Made by a program: the position numbers and the translations under genes. A DNA stretch of 64,000 bases, taken from positions 1,488,001 through 1,552,000 of the forward strand of contig NZ_CP045200.1 of the NCBI RefSeq assembly GCF_018636735.1, in the 5' to 3' direction. Under the pieces are notes generated by a model that did not search any database, was not told the DNA's origin, and saw only the letters and a program-made list of their open reading frames with translations. Position 1 is the first letter of the stretch. The number at the start of each line of letters is the position of its first letter. This DNA comes from Erythrobacter sp. 3-20A1M (GTDB lineage: Bacteria > Pseudomonadota > Alphaproteobacteria > Sphingomonadales > Sphingomonadaceae). Below, one piece after another: positions 32,348-42,309 of this stretch.

Positions 32348-33217
32348 ATGAAGACGGTGGGAATCATCGGCGCGGGCCAGATGGGCTCCGGCATCGCGCA
32401 GACGGTCGCGGCGCACGGGATCGACGTGCTGTTGGCCGATATCGACCTCGCCACTGCCGAGAACGCGAAGGCGGGCATCGCCAAGGCGCTGGATCGGCTG
32501 GTCGCCAAGGAGAAGATCGACCAAGCGGCGGCGAACGAGACGCTGGGTCGTATCACCCCCGTGGCGGATTACGCCCCGATGGGCGAGGCCGAGCTGATCG
32601 TCGAAGCCGCGACCGAGAAGGAAGCGATCAAGCAGGCGATCTTCGAGAAGGCCGGAGCGGTGCTGGGTGAAGGCGCGATCATGGCCAGCAACACCAGCTC
32701 GATCCCGATCACCCGCATGGCGAACCACGCGCCCGATCCGGCGCGCTTCATCGGGCTGCATTTCTTCAATCCGGTGCCGGTCATGGGGCTGATCGAAGTC
32801 ATCCCCGGCCTCGCCACCGCGCAAGAGACGACCGACCGGATGACCGCTTTCGCGCAAAGCCTGGGCAAGGAAGTGGTGCTGAGCCAGGACGAGCCCGGCT
32901 TCGTCGTCAATCGCATCCTGCTGCCGATGATCAACGAGGCGGTATTCGTGCTGGGGCAGGGCACCGCCAGCATCGCCGATATCGACAAGGGCTGCCGGTT
33001 GGGTCTCAACCACCCGATGGGGCCGCTGCAGCTGGCCGATTTCGTCGGTCTCGACACCTGTCTGGAGATCGTGCGCGTGCTCCACGACACCACCGGCGAC
33101 AGCAAATATCGGCCCGCGCCGCTGCTGGTGAAATATGTCGAGGCGGGCTGGCTCGGCCGCAAGAGCGGCCGGGGCTTCTATGATTATTCGGGCGAGGAGC
33201 CCCGGCCTACCAGATAG
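32348..33217 (+). CDS. 3-hydroxybutyryl-CoA dehydrogenase
   Basis: A 289-aa NAD(P)-dependent 3-hydroxyacyl-CoA dehydrogenase, acting on acetoacetyl-CoA/3-hydroxybutyryl-CoA. Rossmann motif [15 protein letters not shown], the [10 protein letters not shown] serine, catalytic His in [11 protein letters not shown] and the [15 protein letters not shown] asparagine are all present; the C-terminal domain ends [14 protein letters not shown]. Length (about 285 aa) fits the short single-function family. GGGGAATTACGATC precedes ATG 32348. Confidence 0.94.
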   Translation: MKTVGIIGAGQMGSGIAQTVAAHGIDVLLADIDLATAENAKAGIAKALDRLVAKEKIDQAAANETLGRITPVADYAPMGEAELIVEAATEKEAIKQAIFEKAGAVLGEGAIMASNTSSIPITRMANHAPDPARFIGLHFFNPVPVMGLIEVIPGLATAQETTDRMTAFAQSLGKEVVLSQDEPGFVVNRILLPMINEAVFVLGQGTASIADIDKGCRLGLNHPMGPLQLADFVGLDTCLEIVRVLHDTTGDSKYRPAPLLVKYVEAGWLGRKSGRGFYDYSGEEPRPTR

Positions 33218-33268
33218 GCGGAACCGGGCCGCAAAGCCGCTCGTTCATGGGGCAAAGGAGATACCAGC

Positions 33269-33649
33269 ATGAGCGACGACAAGAAGACCACCCCCGACGT
33301 CGGCGAGAGCAAGGAAGCGCGCATGGCCGACCAGGCGCCCGAGATGCACAACGACGAGCAGGACGATCACCGCAGCCAGGCACAGGAAGTCGCCGAGGAG
33401 GCGGAAGGGACAACGCGCGAGACGCGCAGTCCGACCGAAAGCGTGAAGGGAGACAACAAGTCGGGCCTGATGAACGATTCGACGCAGGACACCGTCGATC
33501 ACATGCGCGACATGGAAAGCTCCGGCCGGATCGACATGGACGCCTATCGCGGCGAGCCCAATATGGACGATAACGAGGACAAGTACGGCCGGTCGAACAA
33601 GCTCGACAAGGAGCTGACGTCGGACGGCAGCGACGTCCCGGAGAGCTGA
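33269..33649 (+). CDS. Acidic, probably disordered hypothetical protein
   Basis: A 126-aa very hydrophilic, acidic protein rich in Asp, Glu, Asn and Met (MSDDKKTTPDVGESKEARMA, QAQEVAEEAEGTTRETRSPT, MDAYRGEPNMDDNEDKYG). It has no hydrophobic core and no motif I recognise, so it is likely disordered; some stress proteins look like this. A clear AAAGGAGAT ribosome site precedes the ATG. It is convergent with the DUF202 gene (3-bp gap). Confidence 0.75.
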   Translation: MSDDKKTTPDVGESKEARMADQAPEMHNDEQDDHRSQAQEVAEEAEGTTRETRSPTESVKGDNKSGLMNDSTQDTVDHMRDMESSGRIDMDAYRGEPNMDDNEDKYGRSNKLDKELTSDGSDVPES

Positions 33650-33652
33650 TCG

Positions 33653-34060
33653 TCAGGCTAAGGCAAGCCCGTCGTTGAGAATCCACAGCCCCGCGACCAA
33701 CAGTAGCGCACCGAGGATCAGGCCATAGGACAACAGCTTGAAGTTCGGCAGCGATGCCGGCTTCAAGTGGTGCGACGAAAGCTTGGCGAGCGTGATACAG
33801 GCGCGGCGCTGAGCGACGAAGGCCAGCACCGCGCCGCCCATGATGAACGCGGTGGCGATCGCCTTCGCCAGCCAGGGCGGATCGAACTCGCCGAACAGCG
33901 CGCTGAAGGCGACCCCTATGCCGATCGCGGCCAGCGCGGTGCGCAACCAGCCGGCAAAGGTACGCTCCACCGACATGATGTTGCGATCTTCGGCGAGGTC
34001 CGTTCGGACCTCCGCCCACTTCACCCGCGGATCGTCTTCCTCAGGATCGTCCTGTGCCAT
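33653..34060 (-). CDS. DUF202 (YidH-like) membrane protein
   Basis: A 135-aa DUF202 inner-membrane protein with three helices (WLRTALAAIGIGVAFSALFG, AIATAFIMGGAVLAFVAQRR, LLSYGLILGALLLVAGLWIL). The family motif is the LAEDRNIMSVERTFAGWLRT stretch with RTxxAWxRT-type residues. Role unknown. The N-terminus is acidic and cytoplasmic. It stands alone, upstream of and in the same direction as mutS's 3' end is far side; no operon is implied. Confidence 0.85.
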   Translation of the reverse strand: MAQDDPEEDDPRVKWAEVRTDLAEDRNIMSVERTFAGWLRTALAAIGIGVAFSALFGEFDPPWLAKAIATAFIMGGAVLAFVAQRRACITLAKLSSHHLKPASLPNFKLLSYGLILGALLLVAGLWILNDGLALA

Positions 34061-34105
34061 GGGCGACAGGCTAGCGCGCGCATGCGCTTTTACAATTGAT
34101 GGATG

Positions 34106-36739
34106 TCAGTCCTCGCCCGCTTCGCGTTTCAATGCATAAAGCCGGTCCAGCGCCTCGCGCGGGCTCAGCGCATCGACGTCGAGCGCGCGCAGGGTTTCGC
34201 GCAAGCTGTCGCACTCTTCCTCCTGCGCCTTCAGCGCCGCGCTGAACAGGGGCAGGTCGCCGAGCCCGGCCGCCAGCCCGCCGGTTTCGGCGCGTCCTTT
34301 CTCCAGTCTATCGAGGACCGATTTCGCCCGGGCGACCACTTCCTTCGGCACGCCCGCCAGTTTGGCCACCGCCAGGCCGTAGCTGCGATCCGCCGGTCCC
34401 TCGGCCAGTTCGTGGAGGAGGACCAGATCGCCTTTCCACTCGCGCGCGCGCACATGGTGCAGGCTCAGCGCATCGCAGCTTTCGGCGAGCCGGGCGAGTT
34501 CGTGATAGTGCGTCGCGAACAGGCAGCGGCTGCGATTGGTCCCGTGCACCGCCTCGACCACCGCCCAAGCGAGCGCGAGCCCGTCATATGTGCTGGTCCC
34601 GCGCCCGACCTCGTCCAGGATCACGAAACTCCGCTCGGTCGCCTGGCTCAGGATCGCGGCCGTCTCCACCATCTCGACCATGAAGGTCGAGCGCCCGCGC
34701 GCCAGATTGTCGCTCGCGCCCACGCGGCTGAACAGGCGATCGACGATCCCGATCCGCGCCGCTTCGGCGGGCACGTAGCCGCCCGTCTGCGCCATCAGCA
34801 CGATAAGCGCGTTCTGCCGCAGGAAGGTCGACTTGCCGCCCATATTCGGCCCGCCGATCAGCCACAGCCGGTCGTGGGGCGCGAGGCGGCAATCATTGGG
34901 CACAAACCGCTCGTTACCGTTGGCGCGCAGCGCCTGCTCCACCACCGGATGTCGCCCGGCAGTGATCGCCAGCGCGGTGTCGTCGGTGATTTCCGGACGG
35001 CACCAGTTGCCCTCCGCTGCGCGTTCGGCCTGCCCCGCCGCGACATCCAGCCGGGCGATCGCACCCGCGGTCGCGGCGATCGCCTCGCGTGCCTCGCAGA
35101 CAGTGCCGACCAGATCCTTGAAATGCGATTCCTCGGCCGCCAGCGCCCGCCCGCCCGCTTCGGAAATGCGGCTCGCTTCCTCATGCAATTGCAGCGAGTT
35201 GAACCGGACCGCACCCGCCATGGTCTGCCGGTGGGTGAACCCGCTGTCGGGGGCCATCAGCGGATCGGCATGCTTGCTCGGGACCTCGATGAAATAGCCG
35301 AGCACGCCGTTATGCTTGATCTTGAGCGCGGCAATGCCGGTCTCGTCGCGGTATCGGGCTTCCATCGCCGCGATCGCCCGCCGGGCATTACCCGAAACCT
35401 CGCGCAATTCGTCCAGCGCGGCGTCGTACCCTTGCGCGATATAGCCGCCGTTCTGCCGCTCCGTCGGCGGGGAGGGGACCAGCGCGCGCTCGAGATGATC
35501 GACCAGCGCCCCATGGCCGCCCAGCTTCGGCAGCAACGCCTCCAGCAGCGCGGGCCGGTCGGCCTGTTGGCCGAGATGGTCGCGGATGCGACGCGCTTCG
35601 CCCAGCCCGTCGCGGATCTGTCCCAGATCGCGCGGACTGCCACGTCCCGCCACCAGCCGCCCCAGCGCGCGGGCGAGATCGGGCACGGCGCGCAACACCC
35701 CGCGCAGATCGGCGCGCAGCAGCGGATCGTCGTGGAAAAAGCGCACCAGCGCCAGCCGGTCCTCGATCCGGGCGCGATCGGTGAGCGGGGCGGCGAGGTC
35801 CTCCGCCAGCAGCCGCGCGCCGGCACCGGTGGAACAGCGGTCGATCGCGGCGAGCAGGCTGCCCTCGCGCCCACCCTTCGCCCCGGCGATAATCTCCAGG
35901 CTGCTGCGCGTCGCCGCGTCCATCGCCAGGTGCGCTTCGCCCTGCGCCGCTTCCGGTGGCAGCAGGAATGGCAGCGTGCCGCGCCCGGCGTGCTCGAGAT
36001 AGGCGAGCAACCCGCCCCCCGCCGCCAGCATCGCCCGGGTGAAGCCGCCGAACCCGTCGAGCGTCGCCACGCCATGCAGCGCCTTCAGCCGCGCTTCGCC
36101 GTCATCGCTGGCGAAGTCCGCATCGGGCCGCACGATCGCGTCTTCCACCGGCGGATCGAAGCCGTCGGGCAAGACCACCTCGCGCGCGCCGATCCGGGCG
36201 AGTGCCGCTTCCACGGCTTCGGGCGCGCACTCCTCCAGCACCATGCGCCCGGTCGAAATGTCGCAATGGGCGAGGCCCACCCGCCCGCGCACCTCGCACA
36301 GCGCGGCGAGCGTGTTGGCGCGGCGCGGTTCGAGCAGCGCGTCCTCGGTCAGCGTGCCCGCGGTGACGAAGCGCACGATGTCGCGCGCGACCAGCGCCTT
36401 GGACACGGGCGAGCCCTCACGCTTCGCGCGCTCCTTTGCTTCGTCGGGCGTTTCGACCTGTTCCGCGATGGCGACCCGGCACCCGGCACGGATCAGGCGC
36501 GCGAGATAGCCTTCTGCCGAATGCACCGGCACGCCGCACATCGGCACCGGCTCCCCGCCGTGCTCGCCCCGGCTGGTCAGCGCGATGTCGAGCACGCCGG
36601 CGGCGCGCTTGGCGTCGTCGAAGAACAGCTCGAAGAAATCGCCCATGCGATAGAACAGCAGGCAGTCGCCCGCCTCGCGCTTCAACGCGAGGTATTGCTC
36701 CATCATCGGGGTCGCCCCGCTGTTCTTCGAACCGGCCAT
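34106..36739 (-). CDS. mutS: DNA mismatch repair protein MutS
   Basis: An 877-aa MutS that recognises mismatches and starts repair with MutL. The mismatch-binding Phe-x-Glu is in YRMGDFFELFFDDAK; the Walker A is WLIGGPNMGGKSTFLRQ, Walker B lies in RSFVILDEVGRGTSTYDGLA, and ATHYHELARLAE follows. Domains are in the normal order and length is normal (about 850-900 aa). ATG 36739 gives MAGSKNSGATPMMEQYLALK, the usual start. It is divergent from the malic enzyme gene. Confidence 0.98.
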   Translation of the reverse strand: MAGSKNSGATPMMEQYLALKREAGDCLLFYRMGDFFELFFDDAKRAAGVLDIALTSRGEHGGEPVPMCGVPVHSAEGYLARLIRAGCRVAIAEQVETPDEAKERAKREGSPVSKALVARDIVRFVTAGTLTEDALLEPRRANTLAALCEVRGRVGLAHCDISTGRMVLEECAPEAVEAALARIGAREVVLPDGFDPPVEDAIVRPDADFASDDGEARLKALHGVATLDGFGGFTRAMLAAGGGLLAYLEHAGRGTLPFLLPPEAAQGEAHLAMDAATRSSLEIIAGAKGGREGSLLAAIDRCSTGAGARLLAEDLAAPLTDRARIEDRLALVRFFHDDPLLRADLRGVLRAVPDLARALGRLVAGRGSPRDLGQIRDGLGEARRIRDHLGQQADRPALLEALLPKLGGHGALVDHLERALVPSPPTERQNGGYIAQGYDAALDELREVSGNARRAIAAMEARYRDETGIAALKIKHNGVLGYFIEVPSKHADPLMAPDSGFTHRQTMAGAVRFNSLQLHEEASRISEAGGRALAAEESHFKDLVGTVCEAREAIAATAGAIARLDVAAGQAERAAEGNWCRPEITDDTALAITAGRHPVVEQALRANGNERFVPNDCRLAPHDRLWLIGGPNMGGKSTFLRQNALIVLMAQTGGYVPAEAARIGIVDRLFSRVGASDNLARGRSTFMVEMVETAAILSQATERSFVILDEVGRGTSTYDGLALAWAVVEAVHGTNRSRCLFATHYHELARLAESCDALSLHHVRAREWKGDLVLLHELAEGPADRSYGLAVAKLAGVPKEVVARAKSVLDRLEKGRAETGGLAAGLGDLPLFSAALKAQEEECDSLRETLRALDVDALSPREALDRLYALKREAGED

Positions 36740-36863
36740 CGTGGACCTGCCTAGCGGGTGGGGATTCGATTCGGGAAGCGTCGCGCCGATCCTATCCCCG
36801 CCGGTGCTTTACCCTATCGCTGCGTGGGAAGTGACGTTAGGGCACGGCCTGAAGGAGCAGACC

Positions 36864-39128
36864 TTGGCCGACGATAAACAGACCGACTTCACGACGCGCG
36901 AAGCGTTGTTCTACCACGAGACCATCCGCCCCGGTAAGATCGAGATCGTCGCATCCAAGCCGATGGCGACGCAGCGCGACCTCAGTCTGGCCTACTCGCC
37001 CGGCGTCGCGGCACCGGTTCAGGCGATCGCCGACGATCCGTCGAACGCGGCGAAATACACCGCGCGCTCCAATCTCGTCGCGGTCATTTCCAACGGCACC
37101 GCGATCCTGGGCATGGGCAATCTCGGCGCGCTGGCGTCCAAGCCGGTGATGGAAGGCAAGGCGGTCCTGTTCAAGCGCTTCGCCGACGTCGATTCGATCG
37201 ACATCGAACTCGATACCGAGGACCCGGACAAGTTCATCGAGGCGGTCGCGCTGATGGAGCCGAGCTTCGGCGGCATCAATCTGGAAGACATTGCCGCGCC
37301 CGAATGCTTTATCATCGAGCAAGCGCTGCGTGAGCGTATGAACATCCCCATCATGCACGACGATCAGCACGGCACCGCGATCATCGCGGCGGCGGGCCTG
37401 ATCAACGCCTGTCACTTGACCGGGCGCGAGCTGAAGGACTGCCGTATGGTGGTGAACGGCGCGGGGGCCAGCGCGCTCGCCTGTACCGCGCTGATCAAGG
37501 CGCTGGGCATTCCGGGCGACCAGGTGATCGTGTGCGACCGGCAGGGCCCGATCTATCCGGGGCGCGAAGACGTGGATCAGTGGAAAAGCGCGCATGCGGT
37601 GGAAACCGAGGCGCGGACGCTGGAAGAGGCGCTGGATGGGGCCGACATTTTCCTCGGCCTGTCCGCCGCCGGGGCGCTGAAACCCGAATGGGTGGAGAAG
37701 ATGGCCGATCAGCCGATCATCTTCGCGATGGCGAACCCGGTGCCCGAAATCATGCCCGACGATGCCAAGCGGGTCCGCCCCGACGCCATCATCGCAACCG
37801 GCCGGTCGGATTATCCCAACCAGGTCAACAACGTGCTGGGCTTCCCCTTCATCTTCCGCGGCGCGCTCGACGTCCGGGCGACCGCGATCAACGAGGAGAT
37901 GAAGATCGCCGCGGCGGAGGCCATCGCCAGCCTTGCGCGCGAGCGCGTGCCGGACGAGGTCGCCGCCGCCTATGGCGTCAACCACCAATTCGGGCAGGAT
38001 TACATCATTCCCGCGCCGTTCGACCCCCGTTTGATGGAGGTGGTATCCTCCGCCGTCGCCAAGGCGGCGATGGATTCGGGTGTGGCGCAGGACGCGATCG
38101 AGGATTTCGACGCCTATCGCCTCTCGCTCAAGTCGCGGCTCAATCCGACGACCTCGGTGCTCACCCGCGCCTACGAAGACGCGCGCGCCAATCCCAAGCG
38201 CGTCGTCTTCGCAGAGGCCGAGGAGGACGTGGTGCTGCGCGCGGCGATCCAGTTTCGCGATTTCGGCTATGGCACGCCGGTGCTGGTGGGCCGGACGGAC
38301 GCGGTGAAGGAGCAGCTTGCCGCGCTGGCGGTCGACGATATCGACGCGTTCGAAATCCAGAACTCGCGCGACAGCGAGCATGTACCGGCGATGGTCGACT
38401 ATCTCTACGAACGGCTCCAGCGGCGCGGCTATACCGAGCGCGATGTGCGCCGGATGGTCAACCAGGAACGCAACGTGTTCGCAGCGCTGTTGCTCGTGCT
38501 GGGCAAGGGCGATGCGATGATCACGGGCGTGACGCGACCCTTCGCGCAGAGCCTGCGGGAGATATCCCGCGTGCTGGACGCGAAGCCGGGCGCGACGCCG
38601 TTCGGCATCCACATGCTGATCGGCAAGAACCACACGACCTTCCTCGCCGACACCACCATCAACGAGCGGCCGACCTCGGAACAGCTCGTCTACATCGCGA
38701 AGGAAACCGCCGCGGTGGCGCGGCGCATGGGCCACACGCCGCGCGTCGCCTTCCTCTCCTACTCCACCTTCGGCAACCCGTCGGGCCAGTGGCTCGGGAA
38801 TATCCGCGAGGCGGTGCACCTGCTCGACGAGGACGAGAGCGTCACCTTCGAATACGAAGGCGAAATGGCGCCCGACGCCGCGCTCAACCCGAAGGTCATG
38901 GCGCTCTATCCGTTCAGCCGCCTGTCCGGCCCCGCCAACGTGCTGATCATGCCGGGGCTGCAATCGGCGAACCTGTCGGCGAAGCTGCTGCGCGAACTGG
39001 GCGGCGACGCGACGATCGGTCCGATGACGATCGGTTCGGAAAAGCCGGTGCAGATCGCCCCGATGACGGCGATCGCGCCCGACATTCTCACGCTGGCAGT
39101 GCTCGCCGCGGCGGGCGTGGTCGGGTGA
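36864..39128 (+). CDS. maeB: NADP-dependent malic enzyme, MaeB type
   Basis: A 754-aa long malic enzyme converting malate to pyruvate and CO2. The malic domain covers ~1-430 ([74 protein letters not shown]); the rest is a phosphotransacetylase-like regulatory domain (from [20 protein letters not shown] to [16 protein letters not shown]), typical of MaeB. I start at TTG 36864, preceded by a strong AAGGAG seven nt away, giving the family N-terminus [18 protein letters not shown]. The frame is open upstream to 36741 in the mutS 5' region. Confidence 0.95.
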   Translation: MADDKQTDFTTREALFYHETIRPGKIEIVASKPMATQRDLSLAYSPGVAAPVQAIADDPSNAAKYTARSNLVAVISNGTAILGMGNLGALASKPVMEGKAVLFKRFADVDSIDIELDTEDPDKFIEAVALMEPSFGGINLEDIAAPECFIIEQALRERMNIPIMHDDQHGTAIIAAAGLINACHLTGRELKDCRMVVNGAGASALACTALIKALGIPGDQVIVCDRQGPIYPGREDVDQWKSAHAVETEARTLEEALDGADIFLGLSAAGALKPEWVEKMADQPIIFAMANPVPEIMPDDAKRVRPDAIIATGRSDYPNQVNNVLGFPFIFRGALDVRATAINEEMKIAAAEAIASLARERVPDEVAAAYGVNHQFGQDYIIPAPFDPRLMEVVSSAVAKAAMDSGVAQDAIEDFDAYRLSLKSRLNPTTSVLTRAYEDARANPKRVVFAEAEEDVVLRAAIQFRDFGYGTPVLVGRTDAVKEQLAALAVDDIDAFEIQNSRDSEHVPAMVDYLYERLQRRGYTERDVRRMVNQERNVFAALLLVLGKGDAMITGVTRPFAQSLREISRVLDAKPGATPFGIHMLIGKNHTTFLADTTINERPTSEQLVYIAKETAAVARRMGHTPRVAFLSYSTFGNPSGQWLGNIREAVHLLDEDESVTFEYEGEMAPDAALNPKVMALYPFSRLSGPANVLIMPGLQSANLSAKLLRELGGDATIGPMTIGSEKPVQIAPMTAIAPDILTLAVLAAAGVVG

Positions 39129-39144
39129 AACGGACGGGGGCTGC

Positions 39145-39831
39145 CTAGAACGGCAGCTCATCGCCCGAATAGTCGACGAAGCGATAGCCGCCTTCGGCAC
39201 TCTCGATCACGTCGGCAAGGCCTGCGGCGCTTTCCTCGACCGTGATTTTCGCATGGGGTCCGCCCATGTCGGTCTGCACCCAGCCGGGATGCAGCGAGCG
39301 CACCGCGATGCCGCGCGTCTTGGCCTGCTGCTCCGCGATCCCCTTCGCCAGCATGTTCTGCGCCACCTTGCTGGTGCGATAGAGCTCGTATCCACCGGAT
39401 GAATCGGCGATCGAACCCATGCGCGAGGTCATCAGGCCGAGCGTTCCGCCGTCCTTCACCAGCGGCAGCAGCTCGTGCGCCAGCCGCGCCGGGCCGAACG
39501 CGTTGGTCATCATGACATGCGCGACCTCGTCGGCGCTCGCCTGCACCGCGGACTGGTGGGAAGCGCCCGATATGCCGGCATTGACGATTATCGCGTCGAG
39601 CGCGCCTTCGCCGAACTTGCCCTTCAGCCCTTCGTAACTGTCGGGCTGCGTCACATCGACCGTCACGATCTCGATGCGCGGTCGGTGCTCCTCGGCCGCG
39701 TCGTGCAGCGCGTCGCCTTCGCTGCGTTCGCTGGCGAAAACCTTCCAGCCGCGCTGCGCGAATTCCCGCGCAAGGCCCAGCCCGATCCCGCGCGAGGCCC
39801 CGATGATGAGGATTTTCCTGTCGTCTGCCAT
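39145..39831 (-). CDS. SDR-family oxidoreductase
   Basis: A 228-aa short-chain dehydrogenase. Cofactor motif [24 protein letters not shown], catalytic [11 protein letters not shown] (YxxxK) and [14 protein letters not shown] are present; the serine position reads TSRMGSIAD. The substrate cannot be told. It is one of the CsgA/sniffer-like SDRs that often act on small carbonyls. It is 22 bp downstream of the aldehyde dehydrogenase gene, so the two are likely co-transcribed. Confidence 0.9.
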   Translation of the reverse strand: MADDRKILIIGASRGIGLGLAREFAQRGWKVFASERSEGDALHDAAEEHRPRIEIVTVDVTQPDSYEGLKGKFGEGALDAIIVNAGISGASHQSAVQASADEVAHVMMTNAFGPARLAHELLPLVKDGGTLGLMTSRMGSIADSSGGYELYRTSKVAQNMLAKGIAEQQAKTRGIAVRSLHPGWVQTDMGGPHAKITVEESAAGLADVIESAEGGYRFVDYSGDELPF

Positions 39832-39853
39832 CTGTCGTCGTCCTTCCGCCGCC

Positions 39854-41221
39854 TCAACCGGGCACCATCACCGTTTTGAGGTTCATGAATTCATGCAGCC
39901 CGAACCGGGCGAGTTCGCGCCCATGGCCGGACCGCTTGACCCCGCCGAAAGGTGCCTCGGGGGCCGAGGCGAGGAACTGGTTCACCGCGGTCATCCCCGC
40001 CTCGATATCGCGCACGAAGCGTTCGCGCTCTTCGTCATCATTGGTCCATACCGAGGAGCCGAGTCCGAAGGGGATCGCGTTGGCGATGCGGATCGCGTCG
40101 TCGATATCCTCCGCTCGATAAAGCTGCGCGACCGGGCCGAAGATCTCTTCCTTCGCGGTCTCGCTGTCCAACGGCACATCGGTCAGGATGCCGGCGCTGA
40201 TGTAGGCTCCCGGGCCATCGGTCGGCTCGCCGCCGAACAGCAGCTTCGCCCCTTCGTCTTGCGCGGTCTTGAGCTGGTCGAGCACCGTGTCGAGCTGCTC
40301 CTGGCTGGAAAGCGGCCCCATGTCGGTATCGTCCTCGAAGGGGTCGCCCGCCGTCACATCCTTCATCGCGGCGCTGAACCGGTCGAGGAAGTCGTCGTAA
40401 ATATCGGCGTGTACGATCATCCGCTTGCCGCAGATGCACGACTGCCCGGTGTTCTGGATACGCGCCTTGACCGCCTGCTCCACCGCTTCTTCCATGTCGG
40501 CGCTGGGCATGACGACAAACGGGTCGGAGCCGCCGAGTTCCAGGACGACCTTCTTCAGATATTTGCCGCATTGCTGCGCCACCGCACGACCCGCGCCCTC
40601 GCTGCCGGTCACGGTCGCGGCGATCACGCGCTCGTCGGCGAGGATGTCGGCCACGGGATCTGAGGAAATCGCGAGGTTCTGGAACACACCCTCGGGCGCG
40701 CCCGCCTCGATCATCATCTCCTCCATCAGCGCGGCGGTGCCCTGCACGATGCTCGCATGCTTCAGCAGCCCGACATTACCCGCCAGGATCGTCGGCGCGA
40801 GGAAGCGCACGACCTGCCAATAGGGGAAGTTCCACGGCATCACTGCCAGCACCGGACCTTGCGGCAGCCAGCGCCCCTCGGCACGCCCGCCATCGCCCAG
40901 CTGCCAGGAAAGCGGTTCGAGCATCGGCGCGCCTTCCTGCGCATAATGCCGGAACAGTTTGGCGCATTTCTGCACTTCGGAGCGGGCGGAGGCGATGGTC
41001 TTGCCCATTTCCAGCGTCGCCTGCCGTGCCAGCTTCTCCTCGTTCGCCTCGTAGGTCTCGGCGAGCTTTTCGAGCAGCTCGGTTCGCCGCTCGATCGTGG
41101 ACAGGCGCCATTCGCCGAACGCGTCCGTCGCCGTCGCCAGCTTCGTCTCGATCTCGTGCCTGGTCAGCTCTTCGTATCGATCGAGTTCTTCGCCGGTGGC
41201 CGGGTTGCGGGTGGTGATCAT
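39854..41221 (-). CDS. NAD(P)-dependent aldehyde dehydrogenase (succinate-semialdehyde type)
   Basis: A 455-aa aldehyde dehydrogenase, probably oxidising succinate semialdehyde to succinate. Motifs: [38 protein letters not shown], catalytic Glu in [13 protein letters not shown], catalytic Cys in [12 protein letters not shown] and [16 protein letters not shown]. The short length (about 455 aa) and [20 protein letters not shown] stretch fit the GabD-type SSADH group. It leads an operon with the SDR gene. Confidence 0.92.
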   Translation of the reverse strand: MITTRNPATGEELDRYEELTRHEIETKLATATDAFGEWRLSTIERRTELLEKLAETYEANEEKLARQATLEMGKTIASARSEVQKCAKLFRHYAQEGAPMLEPLSWQLGDGGRAEGRWLPQGPVLAVMPWNFPYWQVVRFLAPTILAGNVGLLKHASIVQGTAALMEEMMIEAGAPEGVFQNLAISSDPVADILADERVIAATVTGSEGAGRAVAQQCGKYLKKVVLELGGSDPFVVMPSADMEEAVEQAVKARIQNTGQSCICGKRMIVHADIYDDFLDRFSAAMKDVTAGDPFEDDTDMGPLSSQEQLDTVLDQLKTAQDEGAKLLFGGEPTDGPGAYISAGILTDVPLDSETAKEEIFGPVAQLYRAEDIDDAIRIANAIPFGLGSSVWTNDDEERERFVRDIEAGMTAVNQFLASAPEAPFGGVKRSGHGRELARFGLHEFMNLKTVMVPG

Positions 41222-41316
41222 GGGGCGCTCCTGATGAATGGGGAGGGCGCGAGTGGCCCTTCATCCCATCAGCGCGGGTCGGCGCGAAGCGTTCCGACGA
41301 TCGATGCCTCCGCCCC

Positions 41317-42111
41317 TCAGGCACCCCGCTGCGTATAATCGATCCTGATCCGGACCCAGCTTCCCACGAGGGAGCGGCCGCCGATTCGAGGCGGGCGGAC
41401 CTTGAACTGCCACGCCGCGGCCAAAATCGCGCGGTCGATGTTCGATCCTTGCGGGGACTCGCCCAGCGCGACGCAGTTCTCGACGCGGAACTGCGGTGCG
41501 GTCTTGCACGCGATCATGCCCCAGCCGGGCCCGCTCGCGGTCGAGAGATAACCGGCGAGCTCGTCGTGAGTCGGCTCGCGATACCAGCGCGCGGCATACA
41601 TCGGCTGCCCGTCGGGCGCGGTTCCGACCAAGGGGGTGTCGTTCGAAATGCTGCTGGCCGTGGCGCCCAGCATCGGCCCCTGCATCGCACCCATCTTCAC
41701 CTGCGGTTTGGGACGTTGCGGGGGCGGGCTGGACGGTTGAGGCTCGGGCGCCGGGGCGGAAGGTTGCGCGAGAGGGACGTCGGGCAGGGTCAGCGCGGGC
41801 TTGCGCTGAGGCGGCGCAGGCGCGACCGGCTGCGGCCGATCGCTCGATGAGGCGGCCTGGGAAGGCTCGGGCTTCGCCGCTTCGGCCTCCGCTTGCGGCT
41901 GTTCGGGCTTCGGGGCGGAAACGTCGAACGCGGTCACCGCCTCCAGTGGCGGCTTGGGCGGGGGCTCGCCGCGACCCAGCGTCAGCAGGAGCAGGATGAT
42001 CAGCAATTCCGCCACGATCGCCGCGACGATGCCCAGCGTGCGCCGACCGAAGCGATCGATCAGTCGCTCGACCAGCGGGTTCTGCGTCACGAAAGCGAGG
42101 TCGAAGGTCAT
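41317..42111 (-). CDS. TonB-like energy-transducer protein
   Basis: A 264-aa protein with a cytoplasmic N-terminus, one membrane helix (residues ~28-46, LGIVAAIVAELLIILLLLTL), a long Pro/Glu/Ala-rich periplasmic linker (for example PQAEAEAAKPEPSQAASSSD) and a C-terminal domain (FRVENCVALGESPQGSNIDR, AAWQFKVRPPRIGGRSLVGS). That is the design of TonB, though the C-terminal domain is only loosely like canonical TonB. I use ATG 42111 (MTFDLAFVTQNP). No ExbB/ExbD genes are nearby. A perfect inverted repeat lies about 57 bp upstream. Confidence 0.8.
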   Translation of the reverse strand: MTFDLAFVTQNPLVERLIDRFGRRTLGIVAAIVAELLIILLLLTLGRGEPPPKPPLEAVTAFDVSAPKPEQPQAEAEAAKPEPSQAASSSDRPQPVAPAPPQRKPALTLPDVPLAQPSAPAPEPQPSSPPPQRPKPQVKMGAMQGPMLGATASSISNDTPLVGTAPDGQPMYAARWYREPTHDELAGYLSTASGPGWGMIACKTAPQFRVENCVALGESPQGSNIDRAILAAAWQFKVRPPRIGGRSLVGSWVRIRIDYTQRGA

Positions 42112-42167
42112 GCTATTCCAATTCGGGGGCCTCAGCGCCGACGGTAGCGGAAGTACCACACCTTAGT

Positions 42168-42187
42168 GGTCATACTATCGTATGACC
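42168..42187. promoter_or_regulatory. Perfect 8+8 bp inverted repeat upstream of the TonB-like gene
   Basis: ggtcatac and gtatgacc (arms 42168-42175 and 42180-42187) are exact reverse complements around tatc. An AT-rich stretch (atatataatc at 42191) that could serve as a -10 region lies just upstream in the minus orientation. It looks like an operator for a dimeric regulator of the TonB-like gene; the regulator is unknown. Confidence 0.55.
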
Positions 42188-42309
42188 CTGATATATAATC
42201 ATTAATCAGCATTTTTTGATGCCCATTTTCTCGGCTAGCAATCACCGGGTAATCACCATGCCAAATTTGATAAGCACGCACCCCCATGGACGGACTTCTG
42301 CGTTTGCGA

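Noticed and set aside
34103-36754. 883-codon open frame opposite mutS.
   Set aside because: Antisense shadow of a full-length MutS with all motifs; His/Arg-rich translation typical of shadows.
36837-39200. 787-codon open frame opposite maeB.
   Set aside because: Antisense shadow of the complete malic enzyme; no independent start or motif.
42112-42309. An integrase attachment site at the left edge of the accessory island.
   Set aside because: No integrase gene, tRNA end or matching direct repeat at the other side (53.0-53.5 kb) could be found in the window.
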